A stretch of 64,000 nt of DNA from Saccharicrinis sp965230625 (GCA_965230625.1 CBDDLL010000002.1:434001-498000), one strand, 5' to 3'. Shown: positions 45,037 to 53,956, counted from the first letter of the stretch. Numbers and translations: made by a program. Notes: a model not told the origin generated them from the sequence alone.

Positions 45037-45234
45037 ATGCCATCAATTACAATTCAAATTAATCATACAAGTGAAGAAAAAAAGAAAGAGCTTATAGAAG
45101 TATTTACAAACGAAGCTTCAAAAATTACAGGTTATCCTCCTGAATTCTTTTTTGTGTACATCGATGAATATTCTGCTGAAAATATTGGTGCAGGAGGAAA
45201 AACAGTTAAAGAAATACAAAGCAAAAATATTTAA
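45037..45234 (+). CDS. 4-oxalocrotonate tautomerase-family protein
   Basis: A 65-residue protein MPSITIQINHTSEEKKKELI with the catalytic Pro-1 exposed after removal of the initiator methionine. The family catalyses keto-enol tautomerisation; length and start are typical. It lies 20 bases before the dehydrogenase gene. Confidence 0.85.
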   Translation: MPSITIQINHTSEEKKKELIEVFTNEASKITGYPPEFFFVYIDEYSAENIGAGGKTVKEIQSKNI

Positions 45235-45254
45235 ACCCATTAAAAGAGAAAATT

Positions 45255-46121
45255 ATGATACTGAAAGGAAAAACCGCTATTGTTACAGGTTCAAATACCG
45301 GAATAGGATTTGAAACTGCATTAGACCTATATCAAAAAGGTGCAAGAGTATATGTTGCCAGTCGTAATGAAGAAAAAGCATTAAATGCAATAGAAAGAAT
45401 GAAAGCTCAAGGAGGTACTGGTGAGCTTATTTATCGTCATTTAGATTTGGCAAATCTAAGCTCAATAAAAACATTTGCAGACAAAGTTCTTCACAAAGAA
45501 ACACGCTTAGATCTTCTAGTAAACAATGCAGGAATTATGATTCCACCTCCCCAAAAAACCGAAGATGGTTTTGAAATTCAGTTTGGAGTCAATTTTATAG
45601 GTCATTTTGCCTTAACTGGTTATTTAATTAATTTGTTAGAATCAACTATAGGCTCACGAGTAGTAACATTAAGCAGCATTGCACATAGAGGTGCAGTTAT
45701 TGATTTTGATAATTTCCGATTGGAAAAAGAATATAATAGTTGGAGAGAGTACGGACAAAGTAAATTAGCAGATATAATTTTCGCACTTGAGTTCGAAAAA
45801 AGACTTAGAAGTAATGGTTATCAAATTTTGTCATTAGCAGCACATCCAGGTTTTAGTAAAACTGACTTACAAAAATATATGGACAAGGATATGCTTGCTT
45901 CACTTGAATTAATGACTGCCAAAGAAGGTGCTCAACCCACTTTAGCAGCTTGCTTACGAGAAGATGCTAAGGGTGGACAATATTGGGGACCAGATGGTCC
46001 TAATGAACAGAAAGGCAAACCAGCTTTAGCAATAATTGATACTGCCGCATTAGACGAAAATCTTAATGCTAAACTATGGGAATGGGCAAAAGAAACAACA
46101 GGAGTAAATTTCCCTTTCTAG
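45255..46121 (+). CDS. Short-chain dehydrogenase/reductase
   Basis: A 288-residue SDR resembling retinol dehydrogenase or WW-domain oxidoreductase types. Cofactor motif VTGSNTGIGFET, LVNNAGIMIPP, catalytic serine in VVTLSSIAHRG and YGQSKLADIIF with the tyrosine and lysine. The C-terminus WEWAKETTGVNFPF is typical of this subgroup. Substrate unknown. It forms an operon with the tautomerase. Confidence 0.92.
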   Translation: MILKGKTAIVTGSNTGIGFETALDLYQKGARVYVASRNEEKALNAIERMKAQGGTGELIYRHLDLANLSSIKTFADKVLHKETRLDLLVNNAGIMIPPPQKTEDGFEIQFGVNFIGHFALTGYLINLLESTIGSRVVTLSSIAHRGAVIDFDNFRLEKEYNSWREYGQSKLADIIFALEFEKRLRSNGYQILSLAAHPGFSKTDLQKYMDKDMLASLELMTAKEGAQPTLAACLREDAKGGQYWGPDGPNEQKGKPALAIIDTAALDENLNAKLWEWAKETTGVNFPF

Positions 46122-46529
46122 ATTATGGGTATTTGAAATACTCTTTGGGTAATAAAGTCAAGAAAAAATTGCTATTACCAGTAACTAAGCTCCAAAATAT
46201 TAAAGAAACATACTCAAATTAAAAATATTGACAGACAAACAGAAAAGTTTGTTATTAATGCCTGACGAATTTGGAAGTAGGAAATAGAGAAGCTTAGGTA
46301 AGTAGATAAATAGATTGAATGAAATTCAATCCATCATATAGTTTTTTTGAAAAATAGTGTAGGTTTAGTGTACACTAAACCTACAACATACTTTTAATCT
46401 ATAATTAGATTAAATTTTTTGAACCATGAGTTTTTGTAGATTGTGTTAGTCTTGACAAAAGTCGGACAGATCTCCTTTTGTCAACCTGTCGCGACTTCAA
46501 TATTACTAATCGTTAATTAGCATTGTGAC
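46122..46529. other. Convergent intergenic region with palindrome
   Basis: 408 bases between convergent genes. Apart from the perfect palindrome at 46358-46385 I see no feature. Confidence 0.45.
46358..46385. terminator. 28-bp perfect palindrome, probable bidirectional terminator
   Basis: The half-site TGTAGGTTTAGTGT is repeated exactly in reverse complement. It is flanked by A/T runs and lies between convergent genes, so it most probably terminates both. A dimeric protein-binding site is the alternative. Confidence 0.55.
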
Positions 46530-46958
46530 TCAATTCATCTCTTGCATTATTAAAGCCATTGCTTCATCAGGCTTTATTGCAGACGAAATTTCAATCACTT
46601 GCTTGTAAAATTCCTTATGAGGAGTAAAAAATTCTTCAAATTCATCTTTATCTTTTGCGGTCCAAAGACTTACTCCTACTGTTGGATCGTTTTTAATACA
46701 ATAGGTAAATTTAATCATACTTGTATCCAATTCACCTGAGTTCAACTTTTCGCCAAATTCCATCATCCTGGTCGTGTCAATTCTAACTTTTACCAGGAAT
46801 AATTGTTTGTTTTCCTGCTTTAAGATCTCAATACCATTTAATACACTTTCGGTTAAGATCTCACTTTGACTCTTTCCTGTTTGTTCTTTAATAGCTTTTA
46901 TTTCTGCTACTTTGCTCAAAGGCAAGTTAACTGATAAGCATTTTGTTTGTTCTTGCAT
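46530..46958 (-). CDS. Unknown protein with ribbon-helix-helix-like N-terminus
   Basis: About 142 residues, starting MQEQTKCLSVNLPLSKVAEI (an ATG at 47006 falls within the gap to the upstream gene and adds 16 residues). Residues 5-45 (SVNLPLSKVAEIKAIKEQTG, KSQSEILTESVLNGIEIL) look like a ribbon-helix-helix fold; residues 50-140 (LFLVKVRIDTTRMMEFGEKL, KNDPTVGVSLWTAKDKDEFE) look like a ferredoxin-like DUF3303 or monooxygenase-type fold. Such a combination is odd. It is downstream of, and probably cotranscribed with, the sigma factor gene. Confidence 0.6.
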   Translation of the reverse strand: MQEQTKCLSVNLPLSKVAEIKAIKEQTGKSQSEILTESVLNGIEILKQENKQLFLVKVRIDTTRMMEFGEKLNSGELDTSMIKFTYCIKNDPTVGVSLWTAKDKDEFEEFFTPHKEFYKQVIEISSAIKPDEAMALIMQEMN

Positions 46959-47013
46959 TGTAATAATCTCCTTTTTTGAATTAATACTATCTGTTAGATA
47001 CAGCAACCTGAGA

Positions 47014-47784
47014 TTATTTCACTTTTTTCTCAGAAAAAATTAAAAAATCTAAACTTTTAAGTTTTTCTGAGAAACTATGTTCTGATAATGAGTTATATAA
47101 TTTTAAAATCTTTTGTGATGATTTTACTTCATTCTCTATTTTATCAGGCAGATTACTTGGATAAAACTCATTATACTTTATCCAACCTTGCTTTAAAGAA
47201 AAGTTAATCATGCTTTCGCATTTACATGAATTTTCTTCATCATATAAAGAACAATTTTTACATAAGAAATCCTTAATATTTTTCCTTGCCCTATGTACTA
47301 ACGTTCGGGTGGCACTTTCCGATTTATTAATCATTTTTGCAGTGTCTTCAATACTATTTTTATGCAAAACAATCATAATAAATGCCAATCTTTGGTTAAA
47401 AGATAGTGTCTTTAACAAACCTAGCAAACACCCTTCCCTAACCTGATTTATATAATTATTTCTTTGATTATGTGAGAGATCCACTGGCTCCTCCCCTACC
47501 GTATTTAATAATTGATCCAGTTCTGCTTTAGTTACCTTTTTCTGTTTCTCAAGCAATCTCAAACAGTTGTTTTTTGTAATAGTATAAAGCCACGAAAATA
47601 TATGGCTATCACCTCTAAAGGTTTCAATGTTTTCGTAGCATTTTAAAAAGGTTTCCTGGGTAATATCTTCTGCAGAATTTACATCTGCTGTCATTTTATA
47701 GGCAAGACTAAATACTTTTTCTTTATAGTTTTTAAAAATATCTGGAAAATCCTCTATTTTATATTTTACTTTAATTTCATTCAT
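47014..47784 (-). CDS. RNA polymerase sigma factor, ECF type with Cys-rich tail
   Basis: A 256-residue sigma factor. Region 2 (about 12-85, FSLAYKMTADVNSAEDITQE, FSWLYTITKNNCLRLLEK) and region 4 (about 128-175, LSFNQRLAFIMIVLHKNSIE, KSESATRTLVHRARKNI) are clear. A C-terminal extension of about 75 residues carries four cysteines in FLCKNCSLYDEENSCKCESM, a possible zinc or redox site. No anti-sigma factor is adjacent, so the tail may regulate it. This is inference. Confidence 0.85.
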   Translation of the reverse strand: MNEIKVKYKIEDFPDIFKNYKEKVFSLAYKMTADVNSAEDITQETFLKCYENIETFRGDSHIFSWLYTITKNNCLRLLEKQKKVTKAELDQLLNTVGEEPVDLSHNQRNNYINQVREGCLLGLLKTLSFNQRLAFIMIVLHKNSIEDTAKMINKSESATRTLVHRARKNIKDFLCKNCSLYDEENSCKCESMINFSLKQGWIKYNEFYPSNLPDKIENEVKSSQKILKLYNSLSEHSFSEKLKSLDFLIFSEKKVK

Positions 47785-47962
47785 ATTAATTGTAAATAAT
47801 CAAATAATACGTTTAGCAATTCCTCCATGCTAAATTATTTCTATCAATACATATTTTATGAAGACAAAAAATAGCAGTGCAAAATACAAATTCTTGATTT
47901 CTTCCTTTTATCATTTAAGTTCATTTATATATGTTTTTTCACGCTAATTATATTTGCAAAAA

Positions 47963-47980
47963 TGTAAAGTATACTTTACA
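47963..47980. promoter_or_regulatory. 18-bp perfect palindrome, probable XRE operator
   Basis: TGTAAAGTATACTTTACA is a perfect palindrome 25 bases before the XRE regulator start and just after a TATATTTG (47949-47956) that fits the -7 box. Autoregulation by the XRE protein is the simplest explanation. Confidence 0.55.
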
Positions 47981-48005
47981 CTTGTTACAGTATAATTTAC
48001 AAAGA

Positions 48006-48215
48006 ATGAAACTTGGAAATAATTTGAAAAGATGCCGGTTCGATAACGACGATATGTCACAAGAGGAACTTGCAAACAAAGTTGGTGTATCAAGACAGTC
48101 AATTCATTCAATTGAAAAAGGAAAGTTTGTTCCATCAACTCTATTGGCTTTAAAAATTGCAAAATACTTTAATAAATCAGTTGAAGATATCTTTTATATT
48201 ATTGATGAAGAATAA
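48006..48215 (+). CDS. XRE-family helix-turn-helix regulator
   Basis: A 69-residue HTH_3 protein (MSQEELANKVGVSRQSIHSI, EKGKFVPSTLLALKIAKYFN, VEDIFYI). It starts at 48006, after the palindromic operator. Such short regulators usually sit beside a membrane-protein gene of unknown function; here that partner is broken (48236-49110). Confidence 0.9.
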   Translation: MKLGNNLKRCRFDNDDMSQEELANKVGVSRQSIHSIEKGKFVPSTLLALKIAKYFNKSVEDIFYIIDEE

Positions 48216-48235
48216 ACCCAATAATAATTCTACCA

Positions 48236-49110
48236 ATGAAATAAATAGTTAAAATATCAATCTGGATTAGTATAATAATTGCTTTTGTAAATGCTGCATG
48301 GCTTGGATATAACACTACACAGTATCTTGACATTGATCAATGGTTTGAAAAACAAGAGATATACGTTATGGCTATCTTTATTGGACTACTTGTTTTATTT
48401 TTTAGTCATTTAATAATTGGCCTAACCGTTGTACTGACTCTGAGAGAAAAAACCAGTACATTTTTATCTGGTATAGTTTTGCTAATCATTGGTTCATTAT
48501 CTTTTATTGCAACATTTTTTCATTGGGGTGCATTAACAGATATTTTAAAAGAATTCCCTGCTGGACTTGAAATAATCAATGAATCGAAATCTGTTTGGTT
48601 AGCTCATATTTTACATTCTTCATTTATAATTTATACACTAATCTATTTATTTAAAACAAAGAGGATACAAAGCTCAAATAATCAATCGTATAGTCTTATA
48701 GGGGAACAGTTATTTGTTTCGATGAATATAATTGGAATTGTATGTGGAATCACCGGTTTGTTAATTGTGACAATAGATTTCTATTTCAGGGTTAATCTCA
48801 ATCGTATAAATGGTTTATAATTCCCTATAGCTTATTTATTTTCATTCCTTATTTAATAACATTGTCTGGTTGGTTTTTTCAAGCAATTAAAGACAAACAG
48901 TCGGGTTGGTACGATGAAAAACAGAGATTTGATATTTACAAATCATCAACATTTACTCTATTGGCTTCAATACCATTAATGTTTTTGCTCTTTCTGTTTA
49001 ATTATGAAAGTACTAATGGAATAGTTAGTATTTTATGGTTACCGTTTTATCTATTTGCTATTCTTTTTATTTTTTCAATATCATCATTGTACAATTTCAA
49101 ATCTAATTGA
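48236..49110 (+). pseudogene. Disrupted multi-spanning membrane protein
   Basis: An ATG at 48236 is followed at the third codon by TAA (48242-48244), after which the same frame stays open to 48820 and encodes KISIWISIIIAFVNAAWLGY, EIYVMAIFIGLLVLFFSHLI and further membrane segments. The protein then continues in another frame from about 48800 to 49110 (YKWFIIPYSLFIFIPYLITL, SGWFFQAIKDKQSGWYDEKQ). A nonsense codon plus a frameshift near 48800-48820 would join these into one protein of about 290 residues with six or seven membrane segments. It is directly after the XRE gene, the usual position for its partner. Sequencing error at two sites is the alternative. Confidence 0.65.
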
Positions 49111-49147
49111 ATATTAAAAACTGACATGTTAATATTACTCCAAACAT

Positions 49148-49197
49148 AAAAGCTACCAATTAAAAATTTAATAATCATCGATTGGTAGCCTTTTATT
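49148..49197. terminator. Bidirectional terminator
   Basis: AAGCTACCAAT (to 49160) and ATTGGTAGCCTTTT (from 49181) form a 10-bp stem with a 20-base loop and T runs in both directions, between convergent genes. Confidence 0.8.
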
Positions 49198-49220
49198 AAC
49201 TTTCTTTCAAGAAGGTTTTA

Positions 49221-49922
49221 CTACAAATAGAATTTTATATCTGCTTTATTAAGTACTTCCATAAAAGTTACATATTCAGCTAGAACCAAATTAGAGAAAA
49301 TTAAATCGGACTTTTTTACTTTAAAATGATCCATTGAAGGTTGGCACAAGTAGAATTGTGCTCCTAACTTTTTTAGTTCAATTACTTTATCTTGCGGTGG
49401 AATATGTCCAATCTTTGACAATCCTTTTCTTGCAAAAACGCTAAATATTGAGCTAATTCCCTTTAGTTTTTCCTTATATCCCTTTTTCATTATCTTAACC
49501 GCAGGGCCTTGAAAATAAATGTGAACATCCATTCCACTAACTGCAGCTGCCCAGGCAAATCCTAATGGGGATATAAGTTCCTCTAATCCGTTTTCTGAGA
49601 TGATTATTGCAAACTTCTTATCAGAAACAGTATTTTGCTTTTTTTGAATTTCGTAAATCTTATATGCAGTCTCGTTTTCAACAATTTCGATATTATTACC
49701 TGTTATCCTGCTCCAAGCTGATAAGTCACTATCAATTGCCTGATAGTTATCTACTTTTATTTGTAAAGTCCCTCCCTGATCAATACTACTTAACTGATGA
49801 ATAACATCATTAATAATATATACGGAGATTTTCCTTCCCCTAAAGTCAAGATAATCTTTATTTGATTGAGATTTAACTGATGTTGCTACCATAACTAATG
49901 CTATTAACAATATTCTTATCAT
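49221..49922 (-). CDS. Secreted TusA-like/DsrE-like fusion protein
   Basis: A 233-residue exported protein with signal peptide ending at MVATSVKSQ. The N-terminal half (about 22-90, YLDFRGRKISVYIINDVIHQ, GTLQIKVDNYQAIDSDLSAW) is TusA/SirA-like, without the usual catalytic Cys-Pro-x-Pro motif. The C-terminal half (about 100-233, SPLGFAWAAAVSGMDVHIYF, LKKLGAQFYLCQPSMDHF) is DsrE-like, with one cysteine in FYLCQPS at the position used for sulfur carriage. A periplasmic sulfur or thiol role is inference. It follows the SigZ-like gene in a probable operon. Confidence 0.7.
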   Translation of the reverse strand: MIRILLIALVMVATSVKSQSNKDYLDFRGRKISVYIINDVIHQLSSIDQGGTLQIKVDNYQAIDSDLSAWSRITGNNIEIVENETAYKIYEIQKKQNTVSDKKFAIIISENGLEELISPLGFAWAAAVSGMDVHIYFQGPAVKIMKKGYKEKLKGISSIFSVFARKGLSKIGHIPPQDKVIELKKLGAQFYLCQPSMDHFKVKKSDLIFSNLVLAEYVTFMEVLNKADIKFYL

Positions 49923-49988
49923 TTTATTCTAAGTTTAAATTCAACGATAATCTATTGTCGGTTTCAATAGCAAAAAGTGGCATTTTTT

Positions 49989-50561
49989 TTAACTTTTTTC
50001 CCTATTTTCTTTTAAACAATCGTAATAGGCAGGTTTATCAGTACAATTTACGATGTTTCCATATTTGTCGTATTCAAACGAACAACACTTACGCATTTGT
50101 TCGGCAAGTAACTTTCGGGCTCTAACAACTCTCGTTTTAATACAGGAAACCGATAGATCAAATTGCTCAGCTATTTCTTTATGAGGTAAACCATATATTT
50201 CAGTCATTAAAAGTACTGTTTTGTACTTTGTAGGCAGACTGTTAATTATCGGAATCAACTTTTTACTTTCATCTGTAATATTTTCTATATCAAGCTGAAT
50301 GGTAGAAGTTTCAAATGGAATTTTAGAAACTGAGTTTTCTTTGTTTCGGTAATAATCTGCGGAGGTATACTTTGCTACACTTATTAACCAATTCAAAGTC
50401 TTGTCATCATTTTTTATTTCTTGATGCTTTGTCCAGAACTTAATAAATACCACCTGCAAAATCTCTTCAATATCAGATTTTCTTTTGGTTTTATCGCTTA
50501 AATACGATTGGAGTTTCGGCTTGAAACAATTCCACATATCTAACACTTCTGATTTTTGCAT
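49989..50561 (-). CDS. RNA polymerase sigma factor, SigZ-like
   Basis: A 190-residue ECF sigma factor. Region 2 (about 5-70, DIEEILQVVFIKFWTKHQEI, TLNWLISVAKYTSADYYRNK), region 4 (about 110-160, LPTKYKTVLLMTEIYGLPHK, SVSCIKTRVVRARKLL), and a Cys-rich C-terminus (RKCCSFEYDKYGNIVNCTDK) as found in SigZ. It lies between a SUMF1-like gene and a TusA/DsrE gene. No separate anti-sigma gene is seen. Confidence 0.88.
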   Translation of the reverse strand: MQKSEVLDMWNCFKPKLQSYLSDKTKRKSDIEEILQVVFIKFWTKHQEIKNDDKTLNWLISVAKYTSADYYRNKENSVSKIPFETSTIQLDIENITDESKKLIPIINSLPTKYKTVLLMTEIYGLPHKEIAEQFDLSVSCIKTRVVRARKLLAEQMRKCCSFEYDKYGNIVNCTDKPAYYDCLKENREKS

Positions 50562-50609
50562 ACCAAAACACTTAATTATGAGCAGAGTACTACAATTACC
50601 GATAGTATT

Positions 50610-51365
50610 TCATTCTTGCTCAATATCTTTTGCACATCGAAAACCAACAGCAAAATCGCACCAATTGCTTATTAAACCTTTTCGATAAAATACCTTTTTG
50701 CACATTTTTCCTGAGTGCCAACTACCTCCTCTTATTACACGATTTACACCCTTCTCCGGACCTTTAGGATTATCATATTTACGTGTTTGATAATATGTTT
50801 CGGAATATCTATCGGCTACCCACTCCCAAACATTTCCTCCCATATCATATAAACCATAACCATTAGCTTCATAACTCCCAACAGGATCAATTAAATTTTT
50901 CCAACCTTTTCCATCTTGTTTTACTCTTGCTTTCGTCCACTCATTCCCATTTGGAAAATCCTTACCTTGCAGTCCTCCTCTTGCTGCATATTCCCATTCT
51001 GCTTCTGTTGGAAGTCTCTTTCCTGCCCAGTTAGCATATTTTAGTGCATCGAAATAATTTATGCCTACAACAGGATAATCCAAAAACTTTTCTCCACTTC
51101 TAAAAATATCTGTATTCCAAAACTCTGGTAATTTATGTCCAGTTTCCTGACAAAATTTTAAGTATTCTTTGTTGGTAACTTCATGCTTATCTATATAAAA
51201 GGAATCAATTTTAACTTTATGTGCAGGACTAAAATCAAATTCTTTCTTCATGTCCTTGCCCATTATAAATTCTCCTCCCGGAATAACCACCATTTCAGCA
51301 CCTTGAGCTATACTTTGTATAGAAATGATTGTTGCAACTAATGTTACTAATACTATTTCCTTCAT
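50610..51365 (-). CDS. Exported SUMF1/formylglycine-generating-enzyme-like protein
   Basis: A 251-residue protein with signal peptide (VTLVATIISIQSIAQG). It contains the FGE-sulfatase fold: MVVIPGGEFIMGKDMKKEFD, SFYIDKHEVTNKEYLKFCQ, RLPTEAEWEYAARGG, GNVWEWVADRYSE, RVIRGGSWHS and VGFRCAKD. The two active-site cysteines of true formylglycine-generating enzymes are not evident in their usual context, so it may be a carbohydrate- or protein-binding relative. It is cotranscribed with the SigZ-like gene. Confidence 0.88.
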   Translation of the reverse strand: MKEIVLVTLVATIISIQSIAQGAEMVVIPGGEFIMGKDMKKEFDFSPAHKVKIDSFYIDKHEVTNKEYLKFCQETGHKLPEFWNTDIFRSGEKFLDYPVVGINYFDALKYANWAGKRLPTEAEWEYAARGGLQGKDFPNGNEWTKARVKQDGKGWKNLIDPVGSYEANGYGLYDMGGNVWEWVADRYSETYYQTRKYDNPKGPEKGVNRVIRGGSWHSGKMCKKVFYRKGLISNWCDFAVGFRCAKDIEQE

Positions 51366-51432
51366 AATTTTGCCTTTGGTTACAAATTATTCTAATGTCA
51401 TTCACCTTTAAGATAACCTTCAACACGTAACT

Positions 51433-52149
51433 TTATATATTATGATCTTTGGGTAACATCATTAGTTTAGGTATTCTAACATGACTTGGTTGATTAATAA
51501 TAAATTTTACCGTATCTACAATATTTTCAACAGTTAAAGGCTCCTTAATTTGCATACTTTCTTTAGGATGCACCTCCCAATTTTTATGTAACTCAGTCAT
51601 AACCAATCCTGGTTCGATACAAGTAACTTGGATATTTGTACCTGTTAACTCCATTCGTAAAGCTTCCGATAATGCTTCCATAGCATATTTTGTTGCTGCA
51701 TATCCTCCTGCTGTTGGTCTCACCTTTGTTCCTAAAACACTCGATATATTTATCACATGTCCAAATCCTTGTTTTTTAAATTGCTTCAAAATTTTATAGG
51801 TTAATCTAAAGGTCGATTCAACATTTAGCCGAAGCATCGATGTTAATTTATCAATATCAATCTCCTCAATTGTTCCAACCTCAATTGTACCAGCACAGTT
51901 AAACAAGAAATCACATCTCCTATATTTATCAATAATCTCATCCACCATTGAATCTTGAAAATCTGTTGAATTTAAATCTCCTACAAATAAGTTTTGCTCA
52001 TTCAATCCAAGATCCTTTAGATTATTTGAACGGCGAGCAGTTGCGATAACTGTATAATTGTCGTTTTTCAAAGCCTTAGCAATTGCGAATCCAATTCCAC
52101 TGCTTGCTCCAGTTACTAAACAAATTTTATCTGAGTTATCCATTAACAA
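51433..52149 (-). CDS. Short-chain dehydrogenase/reductase
   Basis: A 238-residue classical SDR: cofactor motif VTGASSGIGFAIA, FNCAGTIEVG in place of NNAG, catalytic serine in VINISSVLGTK, and YAATKYAMEALSEAL with tyrosine and lysine. Substrate unknown. Start at 52149 (MLMDNSDKI) or two codons later. Copy C of the 24-base element lies 22-45 bases upstream. Confidence 0.9.
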   Translation of the reverse strand: MLMDNSDKICLVTGASSGIGFAIAKALKNDNYTVIATARRSNNLKDLGLNEQNLFVGDLNSTDFQDSMVDEIIDKYRRCDFLFNCAGTIEVGTIEEIDIDKLTSMLRLNVESTFRLTYKILKQFKKQGFGHVINISSVLGTKVRPTAGGYAATKYAMEALSEALRMELTGTNIQVTCIEPGLVMTELHKNWEVHPKESMQIKEPLTVENIVDTVKFIINQPSHVRIPKLMMLPKDHNI

Positions 52150-52170
52150 TAGATCGTTAGATTTTATACA

Positions 52171-52194
52171 AAAGACAAAAGATCGATTTACAAG
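52171..52194 (-). promoter_or_regulatory. Copy C of a 24-base upstream element
   Basis: On the minus strand CTTGTAAATCGATCTTTTGT then CTTT. It matches 26796-26819 in 20 of 24 positions and 16677-16705 closely. It sits just upstream of the SDR start. Confidence 0.4.
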
Positions 52195-52367
52195 TCACTT
52201 AATATCTAATCTTTATGTACAAAATCACTTTGTTCTCAATATATCAATTAATCAAGCATTTATAAAACTTTAGTGAACTATTACATTTAAATAAAGAGTT
52301 ATAAAGCTGGTGCTAATATTAAAAATAGCATACGCCACTTACCTCACTACATCACAATATATTATAT

Positions 52368-53420
52368 CTACTCAATTACTATTTTATTTATTGTAAAGTC
52401 AAGTTCACGAGCTTTTCCTCTAGCTTCAAAAATTCTGGAATTAGTATAAAACAATTCGTTTTTATACAGACTGAAAGTATCTGCCCATTTTACTTTCTCA
52501 CCCTCTGCAATAACTTCCATTTTCTTATTCTTTACATCTAGTTTAATGATTTTATCATTCTCCAAATCGGCTAAATATAAATTCCCTTTTTCATCGAAAA
52601 TCATACCATCAGGAGCAGGGGTTTTCATAACCAATTGAACACTCTTTTCAATTTCCTCCTGAGTTCCGTTTATTAATACTTTAGTTGGTACTGCGTATAA
52701 ATTATATCCTGTTAGAGCATGATAATAAAGTATATCGTTTTTAATATCTAAAGCAATGCCGTCAGAATCAACAGAAGCTTTCCAGGTTTTTCCATTAAAA
52801 ACTAACTTCATATCTTCTGCAAGTGTAGAAACATGATTATCTAACACTCTTTTAGTTTGACCCGTTTGAAGATCCAACACTACAAGCCCTCCACGACCAG
52901 AATCAGTAAAATAAACTTTCTGATTTTTTTTGTCTACTCTAAGATCGTTGATATAAGAACCTTGATGAAAAGCTTCATCTGAAAAAATATAGATTCTTTT
53001 TAACTGGTTAGTATTAAGATCAAAAACAAAAACACGCGGAGCGCCTTTTACTCCTTTAAACCTTGGATTTCGAGTATCTAAAACATATAAATCGTCATCA
53101 AAAGCAACAACAGATTGTACTGCCACAAAAATTGAATCAATAATAGTATCTCCAACTTCCCAGCTATTCCATTTTTTGTTTGGGTACGAAACTGGTTTAC
53201 CATTTTTATCAATTTCTACAACGGAATTTTCTACACCTTTTCTCCATCTTGGAAAATTGGCAAAAATTCTTTTCTCGTTTGTTACTGTTACACCTGTTAC
53301 TTGTTGACCTTTAAAAGAGGCAACTTCAATAATTTCCCACTTTGACTCTTTAGTTTTTTTGCTTTGTGGATTACAACCAACAATGCATATCGCTAGTATT
53401 AGTAAAATAGTCCGTATCAT
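52368..53420 (-). CDS. Major royal jelly protein/SMP-30-like lipoprotein
   Basis: A 350-residue lipoprotein (MIRTILLILAICIVGCNPQS, lipobox ending at the cysteine). The remainder is a beta-propeller of the royal-jelly/gluconolactonase-like type: IFANFPRWRKGVENSVVEID, YVLDTRNPRFKGVKGAPRVF, SYINDLRVDKKNQKVYFTDS, DGIALDIKNDILYYHALTG, APDGMIFDEKGNLYLADL. The role in Bacteroidota is unknown; lactone hydrolysis is only a guess from the fold. Confidence 0.85.
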   Translation of the reverse strand: MIRTILLILAICIVGCNPQSKKTKESKWEIIEVASFKGQQVTGVTVTNEKRIFANFPRWRKGVENSVVEIDKNGKPVSYPNKKWNSWEVGDTIIDSIFVAVQSVVAFDDDLYVLDTRNPRFKGVKGAPRVFVFDLNTNQLKRIYIFSDEAFHQGSYINDLRVDKKNQKVYFTDSGRGGLVVLDLQTGQTKRVLDNHVSTLAEDMKLVFNGKTWKASVDSDGIALDIKNDILYYHALTGYNLYAVPTKVLINGTQEEIEKSVQLVMKTPAPDGMIFDEKGNLYLADLENDKIIKLDVKNKKMEVIAEGEKVKWADTFSLYKNELFYTNSRIFEARGKARELDFTINKIVIE

Positions 53421-53576
53421 ATAAGTTTCTAGTTTTAAAAATGGGATTTATTGTTTAATAGATGCCTTCTAATAAAACATTCAATCTCTGATTTATTATA
53501 TTTTGAAGATAAACATAGTCATTTTTCTAAACTAAAACATTAGGTTAAAATCTATCCAATGTTAATTTTCGATGTA

Positions 53577-53945
53577 CTATTTAATTTTAATTATCCCATT
53601 TCGATACAAATCTAAAGCTTGATTTAATATTAATTCCATCGTTGTTATAGGTAAATCTCTATTCGGATTAATCCTAAAAATTTTCATTCTGGAACGATTT
53701 CCAACTTCTAATTCTGGATGATCTAAATGTTTTCCTTCTACCATTAAAATATAAGGCTCTTCTGTCTTCTTATCTACCCATAAATAACAGAACATTTTTT
53801 TTCTAAAACAAAAGCAAGGCATTCTCCACTTCATTGTTTCTGTTATTTCATCGCTTTGTTTTAGAATAACACTTCTAAGAGCAAGCAAACAACTTCTGTT
53901 TGGTTCTTTTTTGCTAAAATAGTATTTCTCAAGTTCGTCAATCAT
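53577..53945 (-). CDS. DUF1801 domain protein
   Basis: A 122-residue cytosolic protein with a YdhG-like DUF1801 fold: ALRSVILKQSDEITETMKWR, MPCFCFRKKMFCYLWVDKKT, EPYILMVEGKHLDHPEL. Function unknown. It lies 12 bases after the GyrI-like gene and is in the same operon. Confidence 0.85.
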   Translation of the reverse strand: MIDELEKYYFSKKEPNRSCLLALRSVILKQSDEITETMKWRMPCFCFRKKMFCYLWVDKKTEEPYILMVEGKHLDHPELEVGNRSRMKIFRINPNRDLPITTMELILNQALDLYRNGIIKIK

Positions 53946-53956
53946 GCTCCTAAAAA

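Noticed and set aside
47931..48005. Upstream extension of the XRE regulator from 47931
   Set aside because: It would place the palindromic operator and promoter inside the coding region; the start at 48006 gives a normal HTH_3 protein.
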